Shown piece after piece: positions 1-12,784 of a DNA stretch of 64,000 nucleotides. Positions within the stretch are counted from its first letter, which is position 1. Each line of letters opens with the position of its first letter. The position numbers and the translations under genes were made by a program. The notes under the pieces were generated by a model. It saw only the letters and a program-made list of their open reading frames with translations. It did no database searches and was not told the origin of the DNA. The stretch is taken from contig CM030358.1 of the NCBI GenBank assembly GCA_017893485.1, positions 151,231,368 to 151,295,367 on the forward strand, written 5' to 3'. The DNA comes from Hemerocallis citrina. Its lineage: Eukaryota > Streptophyta > Magnoliopsida > Asparagales > Asphodelaceae.

Positions 1-177
1 GGCCACTCCTACCTTCTTTTTATTTGTATTATTTCTTTATTCTCCCATTGTAATAATGGCCTGCAACTTAGAAGCGGCCGATTAAGCAATTATTAATAAA
101 GAACTTCTTTTGCATATTAATTCTCTTGCGATCGTTTTATCTCTGTTTAATACCCTAATTGTGTTTTCAAAAAATAA

Positions 178-640
178 CGAGTTCGGAGTCCAAACTTGTC
201 TCGATTCCGCTTCGCAAATTTGTTCTTAAGCGAGATAGAAGTGGTTTGCCATTTGGAACTGCTCCCACAACCGTTGAAACTCACTCAAACGACGAGTTCG
301 GAGTCCAAAACTTGGCTCGATTCCGCTTCGCAAACTTGCTCTTAAGCGAGTTAGAAGTGGTTCGCCATTCGGAACTGCTCCCACAACCGTTAAAACTCAC
401 TCAAATGACGAGTTCGGAGTCCAAAACTTGGCTCGATTCCGCTTCGCAAACTTGCTCTTAAGCGAGTTAGAAGTGGTTCGCCATTCGGAACTGCTCCCAC
501 AACCGTTGAAACATACTGAAACGACGAGTTCGGAGTCCAAAACTTGGCTCGACTCCGCTTTCCAAACTTGCTCTTAAGCAAGTTAGAGGCGGTTCACCAT
601 TTGGAACCAATCATACAACCATTAACACTCTCAAAACCAC
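178..640 (+). repeat. Tandem repeat, four units of about 116 bp
   Basis: The start CGAGTTCGGAGTCCAAA recurs at 178, 293, 409 and 525, giving periods of 115, 116 and 116. Units hold 'GCTCCCACAACCGTT' and are about 90% alike by eye. A decayed fifth partial unit follows to about 690. The periodic frames give short ORFs on both strands that are not genes. The array lies between the presumed pol region and the antisense ORF of the gypsy element. Confidence 0.9.
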
Positions 641-856
641 AAGCCTGGGGCCCAACACATGGTTCGACCCCGCTCCAAGTATGTGCCAAACAAATAACAA
701 GTGCCAACAATACGTGCAAGTTCACAAAACAAATATCATTGCATTAAAGATCGAGGGACAAATCCATTTACAAGACAAACTTCTCGTACTTATGACAAGA
801 TACAAAACTTGGACAAAACTTGGAGAACAAAAAGAACAAAAACACAGACAACTCTT

Positions 857-1634
857 TCAACGCCTCCTCGGGGTAGGGATGTTCCGATTTAAAGACACAC
901 GGGGACGGCAAACGCTGTATGGGCGATGCCTAACCTCGGAGCTTGTCCTTAGACCGGCAAACTGAGACGCATCTTCAGCACTGCCTCTGACGGTGGCCCC
1001 AACGGACGCTCTGCTCGACGAAGTAGCCACCCCACTTTGTGCATCACCGGAGCTTCGCCGAGCAATGGGCGAGCGAGTCGCAAGCTCGTAAAAGGAAATT
1101 CCTCTCTCCCTCTCTTCACGAGTACATGACGTGCTTTTGACATTGACCCGTTCAGGTTGGGGTTTGAGGCGAGCGACCTCCGCCTCATGTTTGACGATTC
1201 GTTCCTTCAGAGAGTCTTCCTTCACAGCTATCTTTAAGCGAGGAAGCCAAGCGGAACCTGCAGCACCAGGACTGTCGACAATAATTCGACAGAGATGAGT
1301 AACCTCGATGCTCTTGTCGACCGTAACCCTCTTCAGCTCATCAACCTCCGTCGTCACCTTGCTTATTGTTGCTAACAACTCATCTCGCTCCGCTGTCAAC
1401 TTGCCCATCGCTGCTGTTAGTTCTTCTCTTCCCGTCAAAAGCTCGTCTTCTGCTATCGTCAAGTCGTAAATCTCAGCTACCAGTTCATCTCTCTCCGTTG
1501 TCATCTTCGTAAAGGAATGGCAGAGACGCCTAAGCCTCAGGCCGAGATTAAAGGCTGTTGACGAACCATCATCATCACCTTTGGGGGTTGTCTCCCCAAG
1601 CCTCTCTTCTAGCCTCCGAATCTCGATATCTCGA
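857..1634 (-). pseudogene. Distal part of an antisense extra ORF: coiled-coil protein
   Basis: Reading the minus strand from the edge of the CACTA insertion at 1634, one frame is open for about 259 codons down to 857. It starts with the residues DIEIRRLEERLGETT and goes through MTTERDELVAEI, a heptad-rich coiled coil full of Glu, Leu and Arg, into a low-complexity Arg/Ser tail. It continues the coiled coil that ends at 13343 on the far side of the CACTA element, though the two halves are one base out of frame after the target duplication is removed. Coiled-coil proteins like this follow the Transposase_28 domain in antisense ORFs of plant gypsy elements. The function is unknown. Confidence 0.65.
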
Positions 1635-1649
1635 CACTACAAAAGATAC
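1635..1649 (+). repeat. CACTA left terminal inverted repeat
   Basis: CACTACAAAAGATAC matches the reverse complement of 13328-13342 at all but one position. Confidence 0.95.
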
Positions 1650-1659
1650 TTGTTTTAAC

Positions 1660-1900
1660 GGCGAATATTCCCCGGCGTTTTACTAGTAGCGCCGGGGTAG
1701 GGAGCGAATAAGAATGGGGCGCCAGATGGGATGGTTATACACCGGCGGTCGATTTAAAACGCCGGTCAATCTTCGTATTCACCGGCGTTTTATTTATAAA
1801 CGCCGGTGAAGCGTATTATTCACCGGCGTTTTGAAAAATAAACACCGGTGAATATACGGACACATTCACCGGCATGACTAATTGAAATGCCGGTGAATAA
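1660..1900 (+). repeat. CACTA left subterminal repeats, about five hairpins
   Basis: The motif CACCGGCGTTTT occurs in inverted pairs with AAACGCCGGTG, 8-15 bp apart, at about 1670, 1740, 1780, 1818 and 1870. Such repeats are the binding sites for the TNPA-type protein in En/Spm elements. The inverted-pair layout is seen directly; the binding role is by analogy. Confidence 0.85.
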
Positions 1901-1904
1901 GTTG

Positions 1905-2215
1905 CGATAAAACCCGCGAACCCTAATCCTTCGCTCGCCATTTTCCCAGAGCCCCCCCCAAAAAAAGGGCACTTCGTTTCCCTCCTTCCTCGCTCTACTT
2001 CCCGTGCGTTTGCCTCCGCCGCTTCGTCCCATTCGACGGCCTTCGACCTTTCGAAATCGTCCCTTCTTCCCTTCGTCATTTTCGATTTCCCTCTTCCCTC
2101 TCTCTATTTGGAGGTGAATCGGCGATCGCCCCGCTCTCTCTCTCTCTCTCCTACGCCCCCGCGCTCGTCGCCCCGCTCTCTCTCTCTCTCTCTCTCTTCG
2201 GTATCATCTCTTGAT
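1905..2215 (+). promoter_or_regulatory. Pyrimidine-rich leader-like region of the CACTA element
   Basis: A C/T-rich stretch containing two CTCTCT microsatellites (about 2134-2151 and 2177-2198) lies just inside the left subterminal repeats. That is where En/Spm elements begin transcription. No clear TATA box was found, so the promoter role is a positional inference. Confidence 0.35.
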
Positions 2216-2274
2216 TTCCCTTATTTTTCAAAAAAAGAATGTTTTTTCAGATTATGCTTCTTGATTTCCTTAAC

Positions 2275-3890
2275 ATGAATGGTTTAGTTGGGATGAAGAA
2301 TGAATAGAAAAATATATGCTTAGATACTGGAAATTTTCATCTTCTTTTACTGTTAATGAAGCTTATTTCATGCATCTGATTGTCATATTGGTATGTTTTT
2401 TTGACCAAAATGGGTTCACTGTGAACTAAGGATGCTATAGGTACGTATGCCAAAATCCTCCGGCCGAATATGCACAACAATTGGGTTTTAGATTTAGTTG
2501 AGCACAGTGAATTAGTAGAGCAATATATAAGCTCAGATAATGGAAATTTTCATTTTAAGATACTGTTAAAGTTACCTATTTGCCCTCGTTGGCATGATTT
2601 TTTAACAAAAAATGGGTTCACTTCCAAACTAAGTATGCTGCTAGCATACCCATTTTCTTTCACTGTTAATGAAGCTGATTTCATGCATCTGATTGTCTTC
2701 TTGGCATGCATGTTTTTTTGACCAAAATGGGTTCACTGTGAACTGAGGATGCTATAGGTACGTATGCCAAAATCCTTCGGCCGGATATGCACAACAATTG
2801 GATTTTAGATTTAGTTGGGCTAAAGAAGTAGTAGAGCAACATATAAGCTCAGATACTGGAAATTTTCATTTTAAGATACTGTTAAAGTAACCTGATTGCC
2901 ATCTGTGGCATGATTTTTTAACCAAAAATGGGTTCACTTCCAAACTCAGTATGCTGCTAGCATCTGATTGTTCTTTCACTATTAATGAAGTTGATTTCAT
3001 GCATCTGATTGTCTTCTTGGCATGCATATTTTTTTGACCAAAATGGGTTCACTGTGAACTGAGGATGCTATAGGTACGTATGCCAAAATCCTCCGGCCGG
3101 ATATGCACAACAATTGGGTTTTAGATTTAGTTGGGCTAAAGAATTAGTAGAGCAACATATACGCTCAGATAATGGGTATTTTCATTTTCAGATACTGTTA
3201 GATAACCTGATTGCCATCTTAGGCATGATTTTTTAACATAAAATGGGTATACTTCCAAACTAAGTATGCTACTAGCATCCTCATCTTCTTTTATTGTTAG
3301 TGAAGCTTATTTTCATGCATCTGATTGTCATCTTGGCATGTTTTTTTGACCAAAATGGGTTCACTGTGAACTGAGGATGCTATAGGTACGTATGCCAAAA
3401 TCCTCCGGCCGGATATGCACAACAATTGGGTTTTAGATTTAGTTGGGCACAGTGAATTAGTAGAGCAACATATAAGCTCAGATAATGGAAATTTTCATTT
3501 TCAGATACTGTTAATGAAGCTGATTGCCATCTTAGGCATGATTTTTTAACAAAATGGGTTCACTTCCAAACTAAGTATGCTGCTAGCATCCTCATTTTCT
3601 TTTACTGTTAATGATGCTTATCCCATGCATCTGATTGTCATCTTGGCATGTTTTTTTGACCAAAATGGGTTCACTGTTAACTGAGGATGCTATAGCTGTA
3701 TGCCAAAATCCTCCGGATATGTACAACAATTGGTTCACTCTAAAAAATATATGCTTACATACTGGACATTATTATTTTTCTTTTACTGTTAATGAAGCTG
3801 ATTTCATGCATCTGATTGGCATCTTGGCATGTTTTTTACCAAAATCCTCCAAATCTGTACAAGATTTGGGCTGAACAAACCTCGTGCAGG
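2275..3890 (+). repeat. Left block of 316-bp tandem repeats inside the CACTA element
   Basis: The anchor GACCAAAATGGGTTCACT recurs at 2403, 2720, 3036, 3348 and 3658, a period of 310-317 bp. Units also share GGTACGTATGCCAAAATCC and AAGCTCAGATA. No ORF runs through them. The same unit forms a second block at 9935-11535 beyond the transposase gene, so the gene is bracketed by related arrays. Confidence 0.9.
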
Positions 3891-3982
3891 TTTCTTTTGG
3901 CGCTACAAACATCAATGATTTAGTTGGGATGACGAATTATTTTAGAAAAACTTATTAGTAGCCATATTAGTTTCTTTTGTTC

Positions 3983-3983
<1 letters not shown>

Positions 3984-4038
<55 letters not shown>
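3984..4038 (+). repeat. (TTA)n microsatellite
   Basis: About 18 uninterrupted TTA/ATT trinucleotides between the left 316-bp array and the transposase gene. Confidence 0.95.
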
Positions 4039-4494
4039 GAGATAAGTAAGTGATTATTAGTAGCCATGAACAGAATACCCTTTAGTTACAGCACGACGCG
4101 CTCATTATTCGGCCGATTTCTCTTCATCAGCAAAATACCCTTTACCATCATCATCTCCTTGAACGGAAAGCCAAATACAGGGGAGACTATAGTCGATTTT
4201 TTTTTACACTCGAACACAGGGTGTGCGATAAAATACCACTAAGGTGGTTGTGACAATTTCCACAAAAGGTAGTTTAGGATTATGTGAATAGAGTAGATTG
4301 TGTTAAGATGTATTTTTTTTGTACATTTTTTGGAACCACAATTTCTTTATTTTACAGTTAAAGATTATATCGTTTATTTATTTGCAACTAGGGATGGTTT
4401 TCAAATAGGTGAAATTTAATATACAAAATGCCTTTTACTGTTATTACTATTTAATATATCAAATTTTAATTTCAGATTGTATGCTATTGTTATA

Positions 4495-7400
4495 ATGGAT
4501 AGAAGTTGGATTAGTAAACCACGATTATCCAAGGAGTACTGTGATGGTATTAAAGATTTTATTATCTTTGCCAAACGACATTCTCGTGATCCCAACCTAA
4601 TCCTTTGTCCATGCCTCCGGTATACAAATTGTATGCTGAGGACATGTGACGTAGTACATACACACTTGGTTGTCAACGGTTTTCTTCAAGGGTACACAAG
4701 GTGGTTTTGTCATGGAAAGGATCATACGTCAGCTCCTGTTCGTCCGGTTGTATTAGAAAATGAAGCTGAGCCCTTAGTGAACGAAGACTTAAGCATTTCC
4801 GATGAGATGCATGCTTTGTTGCAAGATGCCATGGGGATTCATAATGTTCCTTTCCACAATGATAACCCAACAACCCAAGTTCACAATGAGTCAACAGAAA
4901 CAAACCAGATTGGTGGTGGGGTGGACGAGGAAATGTCTGGCCCCACCCCTGAAAATAATAAGCAGCAAGAATCCTTCGCTAAGTTACTTGAAGATACTAG
5001 TACTCCATTGTACCGCGATTGCACCAAATTTTCTAAATTCTCATTCATTGTCAGACTATTTCAGATTAAATGTTTAAATGGGTGGTCTGCTAAGTCCTTC
5101 ACTATGCTACTTGAATTGTTGAATGAAGCATTTCCTGAAATCTGTATTCCAAACTCAGCCTATAAAATCAAAAAATTCATAAGTTCTTTCGATCCAGGAT
5201 ATGAGAAGATAACAGCATGTCCAAATGACTGTATGCTTTTCACGAGTGGTAAGGAAGGTCTGGAGAATTGCGAAGTGTGTGGTTCTTCGAAATGGAAAGA
5301 AAGACCAAATCAAGACGAGGGAGCCAGTGGATCTACTAAGCGAAGTAGGAAAAAGAAGCCTGCCAAAATACCGCGTTACTTTCCTCTGATTCCTAGGCTA
5401 CAAAGGTTGTTTATGTCTACGAAAACTTCTTCTGATATGAAATGGCATGCTGAAGGTCGCACTAATGATGGGATTTTTAGACATCCTATTGATTCTCAAT
5501 CTTGGAAAAAATTTGATGAAAGATATCCTGATTTTGCGGAAGATCCTCGAAATGTGAGACTTGGACTAGCTAGTGATGGTTTCAACCCTTTCAGGCAAAT
5601 GAGTAGTACATACAGCATATGGCCGGTTGTGTTGATACCATACAATTTGCCGCCTTGGAAATGCATGAAGCAGTCCTCATTTATTTTATCCATGATAGTT
5701 CCTGGACCGAAAGGTCCTGGAAATGATATAGATGTGTACCTACAACCGTTAATAGATGAACTTCAGAAGTTGTGGGTGGGTGTTCCAACCTATGATGCTG
5801 TGGCTAAAGAAATATTTTCTCTTCGGGCCGTGTTGTCTTGGACAATCAATGATTTTCCAGCATATGCAAATTTATCTGGATATAGTACTAAAGGACGTTA
5901 TGCATGTCCATGTTGTGCTGACCAATCTAGTTCAAGGTGGTTGTACAATGGCAGAAAGTTTTGCTATATGGGTCATAGGAGATGGTTGCCTGACACACAT
6001 ATATTTCGGGCAGAGGCAGCGACATTTGATGGTACCGACGAGTGGGAGCATGCTCCTGGGTCTTCTTCTGGTTCAGATATTTTGAGGCGGGTAGATGGTC
6101 ATCAATTCAAATATGGAAAAGAACCAGAAGTCAGGACAAAGGGCAAGAAAAGGGAAAGGCCGGAGCAAGGTGAGGAGACCGATCTATATGGCGAAGATGA
6201 GGATCAAAACACGACGAGTTTAGGTGCATGGAAGAAGAAGAGTATTTTCTTCAAGTTGCCGTATTGGGAATTCAACTTATTGCGACATAATTTAGATGTG
6301 ATGTATATCAGAAAAAATATTGGTGAAAATTGTATAGGAACAGTTATGGGAGATGATCGGAAGACAAAGGACAATCTCAAGAGCCGACTTGATTTGAAGT
6401 CAATGGGCATCCGACATGAGTTGCACCCAGAAGAATTATCGAACGGGAAAGTACTCCTACCTCCTGCAATCTATTCAATGTCAAAATCGGAGTTGGAATT
6501 GTTTTGCAAAGTACTACTGGAACTTAAAGTCCCTGATGGCTATTCTTCTAACATGGCAAGATGTGTCAACTTTAAAGAGAAGAGGCTTCAAGGTCTAAAG
6601 TCGCACGACTACCACATCCTAATGCAGGATCTCCTTCCTGTGGCCCTAAGGTCTTCAATGTGTGAGCAAGTCACTACTGTCCTGAAAGATCTTTGTAGCA
6701 TATATAAAGGTATTTGCTCAAGAATGCTTCGTGTTGAAGATCTGGACCAATTGGAGCAGCAGGCGGCATTGACACTTAGTAAAATAGAGATGATATTTCC
6801 TCCATCGTTCTTCACTATAATGATTCACTTGATAATCTACCTTGCTGGTGAAGCCAGAATCGGTGGTCCTGTTCACTATCGGTGGATGTACCCCATTGAG
6901 AGGTAAAAGAATTCATTCATCTTACGAAATTGAATTTTCAAAAGCTCATTTCTTTTAATCCCCTAATCCGCTCTAATTTATTAATTGTACATGTTCAGGT
7001 ACCTATACCGGCTAAAGGGTTATGTGAAAAATAGAGCATATCCTGAAGGGTCAATAGCCCAGGGATATCTATCAGAGGAGTGCTCACATTTTTTTTCCAG
7101 GTATTTGCCGGGTGTGGAGACATCTTCCAGTAGACCACGTAGAAATCCAGACATTTCCAACCTTGATGGTGCTCAATACCTTTTTGATACCGCTGGCACT
7201 ACTGTTGGTAAAGTTGAGGCATTTGAGCTCGATAGCTTAGCGTGGGAACAGGCACATCGATATGTGCTAGACCACCATGCATCAGTGGAACCATTTCGAA
7301 AGTAAGTTGCTTTTGAATTTAAATCGAATACAGTGAAAACCGCGGAGTTCGATATTTTTGATACTTTTGTTATTCCTAATTTCAATTGCTTGTTTTTTAG

Positions 7401-8265
7401 CGAATTTGTCAGGGACATCAGACGAAGGGCTAGACCAAGAAGACTACCACCACGTGAACAAAACAAGTTGATGAATGAAAAATTTCATAAGTGGTTAGAA
7501 TCTCATGTAGATGAATTACAGTTATGCAAGTTAATCTTTATTATATCTACATTTTCTATGGTGCTGATACGATTTGCGCAAAATTAATAGGTACATTCTT
7601 TGGGTCCTGAAGGTGCGTCATCTGAAATACAAGTACTTGCCAAAGGTCCCTATCAGATGGTCAAAAGATACGGAGGATACATATTCAATGGTTTTAGATT
7701 TCGTACTAAGGATCGTGAATGTAATTTGAAGTCTCAAAATAGTGGAATGGTAGTGACATCTAAGACTAGAAGTTATGCTTCCAAATCGGACACGAGGCTT
7801 ATAGATGGAGATCTTGACTACTATGGAGTGCTCACGGATATCATTGAGTTGAATTATTTTGGCCATTTCCGTGTTGTCTTATTTCGTGGGGATTGGGCTG
7901 AGTTTGATAGGAATTTTGCTAACAACAAGGATAAGCTTGGCTTCGCAGTTGTAAACTTCTCAAAATTGATTCACATCGGTACACACATTAGCCATGAGCC
8001 ATTTGTGTTTCCATCCCAAGTGCAACAAGTGTTCTACATTGAAGATCCAACCCTGCCAAAATCGTATGTGGCTCTCCCTATGCAACCAAGAGATGTATTC
8101 CAACTGGGCGATACTTCAGACGATGAAGACGGTGAAGTCATGAACAGTTACATTGCTTCTGAGTTTCCTGTGTTTGATGTAAACACAACCGATGTTGGAA
8201 TTTGCGGGACTTGGTTCCGCAAGGATGGAGAAGAGGGTGATGTACTGGAAGATGTCGTATTGTAG
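4495..8265 (+). CDS. CACTA transposase (TNPD/TNP2 type), four exons
   Basis: Exons are read as 4495-6902, 6999-7301, 7401-7529 and 7591-8265. The start is the Met of MDRSWISKPRLS; an upstream in-frame ATG at 4477 is less typical. In order, the product shows a Transposase-associated N-terminal domain (cysteines in LILCPCLRYTNC, then HTHLVVNGFLQGY), the TNP2/Transposase_21 core (about residues 295-620, including RLGLASDGFNPF and HNLDVMYIRKN, where most relatives have HNLDVMHIEKN), a DUF4218 region ending in MYPIER and continuing across intron 1 as YLYRLKGYVKN, and a C-terminal DUF4216 region (YYGVLTDIIELNYFG). About 1,170 residues is usual for the family. The first two junctions keep frame. The third needs one extra base, because the GT donor at 7530 leaves phase 2 while exon 4 opens in phase 0. 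It would cut and join the element's ends in the nucleus. Confidence 0.9.
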
Positions 8266-9324
8266 TTTACATGATTTTCAATTGGGTTTGTTATATGTCT
8301 GTAATTTTATGTCTTAAATCTTGTTGTAATATTATGTATGTAATTTCGAATATGTTCATTGTGAATTTAATACACCGGTTTAATTATCTTTCTATTTTCT
8401 ACTGCTTGGTATTATTTACATTAAACTATGCTTAGTGTCATTTGAACCAAACTATCGTTGTAATTTAATCTGTTACAAATCTCATTTTTTAAATTTTTTG
8501 ACAATTATGTTGGTTTGTTAATCCTACTAAAGTACAAATTTTATGATAGTTATTATAAACATGTTATTAATTAAATTTGCATTTCTAAGGAAGTTATCGA
8601 ATCCATGACAGGTACAACATGCCGAGGCGTGAAAAGAGGGTAAATATAAATGATGGCAACGAGAGCCATGGGGATGAGCAGCCACTAAATAATAGTGGCA
8701 GTCAAACATATGAGAGTGAGGGTAGCATGCCGCCCACTGTCAAAAAATATCGGTAAGTCTTTAAATTGATATTTTTAAAGAGATTATGGTCTTGAATGCA
8801 TGAAAGACACGTACTAGTGTTTGTGAGTCTGCATTGTGGCTGTCGTCTATAAGCATTTCGTCTATGTTTCTTAAGTGGGCTGTGATTAGAAAGAAAGGGC
8901 TCGAGTGGAGATCTGGAAACCCAAATAGAGACATCTCGTTTATTATAATCTACACTTATTGTTGGACCAACCCCCTCTTGCTGTTGTTGCTGATGTCTCT
9001 TTGTGTGCGTGTGTTGAAGAGAATGAAGGGATGAGAGAGAGTTGAGGAAAATGCCGCTATGTTAGCCTGGTGTATCCTCATTCTCTACCATCCCTCTTTC
9101 GGGCTCCATATATGGCTTCTATATTAAATTGGTTTCCTTCCACGATGACAGTCCGAAATACTACACTTTATATGAGCCCTGTTCATAGCTGCACCCTATT
9201 GCATACTCACAAACAACTAATACGTGTCGTTCATGCATTGAATGACCAACCCCACTTTGGCACATAACATGGTGTAGATGACATTGTATGACCTGCAAAT
9301 AAGGTTTGTTCAGCCGTGTTGTTG

Positions 9325-9500
9325 TTCTGATTTGGAGGATTTTGGTATCCTAGCAGCTTACTTAGTTTGGAAGTGAACCCATTTTGGTTAAAAAATCATG
9401 CCAAAGATAGCAATCAGATGCATGAAATCAGCTTCTTTAACAGTATCTGAAAATGAAAATTTCCATAATCTGAGCATATATGTTTCTTTAACAGTGACTG
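9325..9500 (-). repeat. Inverted partial copy of the 316-bp unit
   Basis: Minus-strand reading gives the same elements as the plus-strand arrays (AAGTGAACCCATTTTGG here is the complement of the array's CCAAAATGGGTTCACTT). Confidence 0.85.
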
Positions 9501-9934
9501 TGAACAATTGTTCTTAATTGGGCTGTGATTAGAAAGAGACGAGTTGGAGTGGAAATCTGGAAACCCATATAGAGACATCTTGTTCATAATAATTTATTAT
9601 TATTGTTGTTCTTGTCGCTCTTGCTATTGTTGCTGATGTCTCTATGTGTTCGTGTGCTGAAGGGAAAGAAGGGATGAAAGAGAGATGAGGAAAATGCCGC
9701 TATGTTAGCCTGGTGTATCCTCATTCTCTACCATTCCTCTTTCTGGCTTCTACATTTGGTTTCCTTCCACGATGACAATTCCTTAAAACTACACTTGATA
9801 TGAGCCCTATTCGTATTTTTCTTCAATGAAGAATTGATCTATGACTACAATCTCCATTCAAAACCCAATTGTTCTATATTTGGTTCCCTCTTGCTGTTGT
9901 TGCTGTTCTTGCTGATGTCTCATCTTCTTTTACT

Positions 9935-11535
9935 GTCAGTAGAACAACATATAAGCTCAGATACTGGAATGCATGTTTTTTTGACCAAAATGGGTTCACT
10001 GTGAACTGAGGATGCTATAGGTACGTATGCCAAAATCCTCCGGCCGGATATGCACAACAATTGGATTTTAGATTTGGTTGGGCTAAAGAAGTAGTAGAGC
10101 AACATATAAGCTCAGATACTGGAAATTTTCATTTTAAGATACTGTTAAAGTAACCTGATTGCCATCTGTGGCATGATTTTTTAACCAAAAATGGGTTCAC
10201 TTCCAAACTCAGTATGCTGCTAGCACGTCCATTTTCTTTCACTATTAATGAAGCTGATTTCATGCATCTGATTGTCTTCTTGGCATGCATGTTTTTTTGA
10301 CCAAAATGGGTTCACTGTGAACTGAGGATGCTATAGGTACGTATGCCAAAATCCTCCGGCCGGATATGCACAACAATTGGATTTTAGATTTGGTTGGGCT
10401 AAAGAAGTAGTAGAGCAACATATAAGCTCAGATACTGGAAATTTTCATTTTAAGATACTGTTAAAGTAACCTGATTGCCATCTGTGGCATGATTTTTTAA
10501 CCAAAAATGGGTTCACTTCCAAACTCAGTATGCTGCTAGCACGTCCATTTTCTTTCACTATTAATGAAGCTGATTTCATGCATCTGATTGTCTTCTTGGC
10601 ATGCATGTTTTTTTGACCAAAATGGGTTCACTGTGAACTGAGGATGCTATAGGTACGTATGCCAAAATCCTCCGGCCGGATATGCACAACAATTGGATTT
10701 TAGATTTAGTTGGGCTAAAGAAGTAGTAGAGCAACATATAAGCTCAGATACTGGAAATTTTCATTTTAAGATACTGTTAAAGTAACCTGATTGCCATCTG
10801 TGGCATGATTTTTTAACCAAAAATGGGTTCACTTCCAAACTTAGTATGCTGCTAGCATGTCCATTTTCTTTCACTGTTAATGAAGCTGATTTCATGCATC
10901 TGATTGTCTTCTTGGCATGCATGTTTTTTTGACCAAAATGGGTTCACTATGAACTGAGGATGCTATAGCTGTATGCCAAAACCCTCCGGGTATGCACAAC
11001 AATTGGGTTTTAGATTTAGTTGGGCTAAAGAAATAGTAGAGCAACATATAAGCTCAGATAATGGAAATTTTCATTTTCAGATACTGTTAAAGTAACCTGA
11101 TTGCCATCTTAGGCATGATTTTTTAACCAAAAATGGGTACACTTCCAAACTAAGTATGCTGCTAGCATCCTCATCTTCTTTTACTGTTAGTGAAGCTTAT
11201 TTCCATGCATCTGATTGTCATCTTGGCATGCATGTTTTTTGCCAACCAAAATGGGTTCACTGTGAACTGAGGATGGTATAGGTACGTATGCCAAAATCCT
11301 TCGGCCGGATATGCACAACAATTGGGTTTTAGATTTAGTTGGGCACAGTGAATTAGTAGAGCAACATATAAGCTCAGATAATGGAAATTTTCATTTTTTC
11401 AGATACTGTTAATGAAGCTGATTGCCATCTTTGGCATGATTTTTTAACAAAAAATGGGTTCACTTCCAAACTAAGTATGCTGCTAGCATCCTCATTTTCT
11501 TTCACTGTTAATGAAGCTTATTTCATTAAGATCCA
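9935..11535 (+). repeat. Right block of 316-bp tandem repeats inside the CACTA element
   Basis: Anchors recur at 9983, 10299, 10615, 10931 and about 11241, so three consecutive periods are exactly 316 bp. The first units are almost identical to each other, which points to recent amplification; later units diverge. It is the same family as 2275-3890. Confidence 0.9.
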
Positions 11536-12369
11536 GGATGGCAAATTTTGATTCGGCTGTGATTGGATTGTTTAGTGGTTGTTGTCTATGTTCTTAATTG
11601 GGCTGTGATTAGAAAAAGAGGGCTCGAGTGGAGATCTGGAAACCCATATGAGACATCTTGTTCATAATAATTTATTATTATTGTTGTTCTTGTCGCTCTT
11701 GCTGTTGTTGCTGATGTCTCTTTGTGTTCGTGTGCTGAAGGGAAACAAGGGATGAGAGAGAGATGAGGAAAATGCCGCTATGTTAGCCTGGTGTATCCAA
11801 AGTCGCTACCATTCTTCTTTCTGTTTCCATTTCTGGCTTCTATATTTGGTTTCCTTCCACGATGACAGTTCCCTAAAAATACACTTGATATGAGCCCTAT
11901 CTTATTTTTCTTATTTTTCTTATATTTGGTTTCCATCCACGATGACAGTTTCATGGATTGTCTGAACAATCCATGAAAGACATGCTTAGATACTGAATTT
12001 TCATTTGTTTTACTGTTTTAGATAGTGGATATTCCCAATAAGAGGAGAATATAAAGGTTTCAAGTTAGATACTGAATTTTCATTTATTTTGTTATTTTAG
12101 ATATATTTAAAAACAAAATTAAGTACTAGATTTTTAGCATTGCAATGTAATTATTTTACCTCTGTATATATCATTAACAATTCCATTTGCAATTGGTACT
12201 TTGATCTTATAATTTAAGATACAGGTAGTTCTTTTTGCAAGTTCAAAAAATATGTATATTCTGTATTGTGGTCTACTGTTGAATTAAACTATTGTTTTTT
12301 TTTCACAGGGCGGTCGCCCAGATGAAGGAAATTCTGATGATCAGAGCTGAAGCTACTCGAGGGGTATGA

Positions 12370-12784
12370 ATCTGCGGTCCTCCTTGCTGTTCTTATGTCC
12401 TCCTTGCTGTATGGTTGTTGTTCTTATATCCTCCTCTTTGCTGTTGTTATGTCAGACTGGTTTTTTTTTATGAGAGTTATGTCAGACTTTTAATTTGGGA
12501 AATTTTGGATATTTGTCAGACTGGTTTGTTTGGATATTTGGGATGTTAGTCCCTATATTAATTTGTTAATTATGACACTGTTAATTAATCAATGAATTTG
12601 GACGTTGATATGACACGTGTGAAACTTAATTATCTTTAATTATTCTTGTGTTTGGTTGTGATTTGCGCAGTAATATGCAACGAAATTGGTTGAATCAGTT
12701 GTGAATTAGTTTACAGGTTTTGTAAATGAAACTGTGAATTGAAATCGAACGAAAAATCGGAGTATCGAAAATAAACGGGCATAC
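12370..12784. other. CACTA 3' region with no recognised feature
   Basis: AT-rich sequence between the last remnant exon and the right subterminal repeats. It has a TCCTCCTTGCTGT partial duplication near 12378-12430. No ORF or RNA gene was seen. Confidence 0.6.

Larger units (their letters stand above)
8830..11910 (+). repeat. Three dispersed copies of a ~300-bp segment inside CACTA
   Basis: Segments at about 8865-9205, 9515-9810 and 11590-11910 share GGCTGTGATTAGAAAGA, GAGACATCT, GCTGATGTCTCT and ATGCCGCTATGTTAGCCTGG. They alternate with 316-bp units, so the region grew by duplication of a compound block. No coding frame is kept between copies. Confidence 0.8.
8619..12369 (+). pseudogene. 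Remnant of the second CACTA gene (TNPA-like position), two short exons
   Basis: A short exon (8619-8752) begins MPRREKRVNIND and ends at a good donor (CG|GTAAGT). A matching acceptor after a T-rich tract opens an exon at 12309 reading AVAQMKEILMIRAEATRG, then a stop at 12367-12369. Joined, they keep frame and give only about 64 residues, far shorter than TNPA-type proteins. The 3.5 kb between them is filled by 316-bp repeats and three copies of another repeat, so the middle of the gene was probably lost. Assignment as the TNPA-equivalent rests on position and splice structure, not on domain similarity. Confidence 0.45.
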
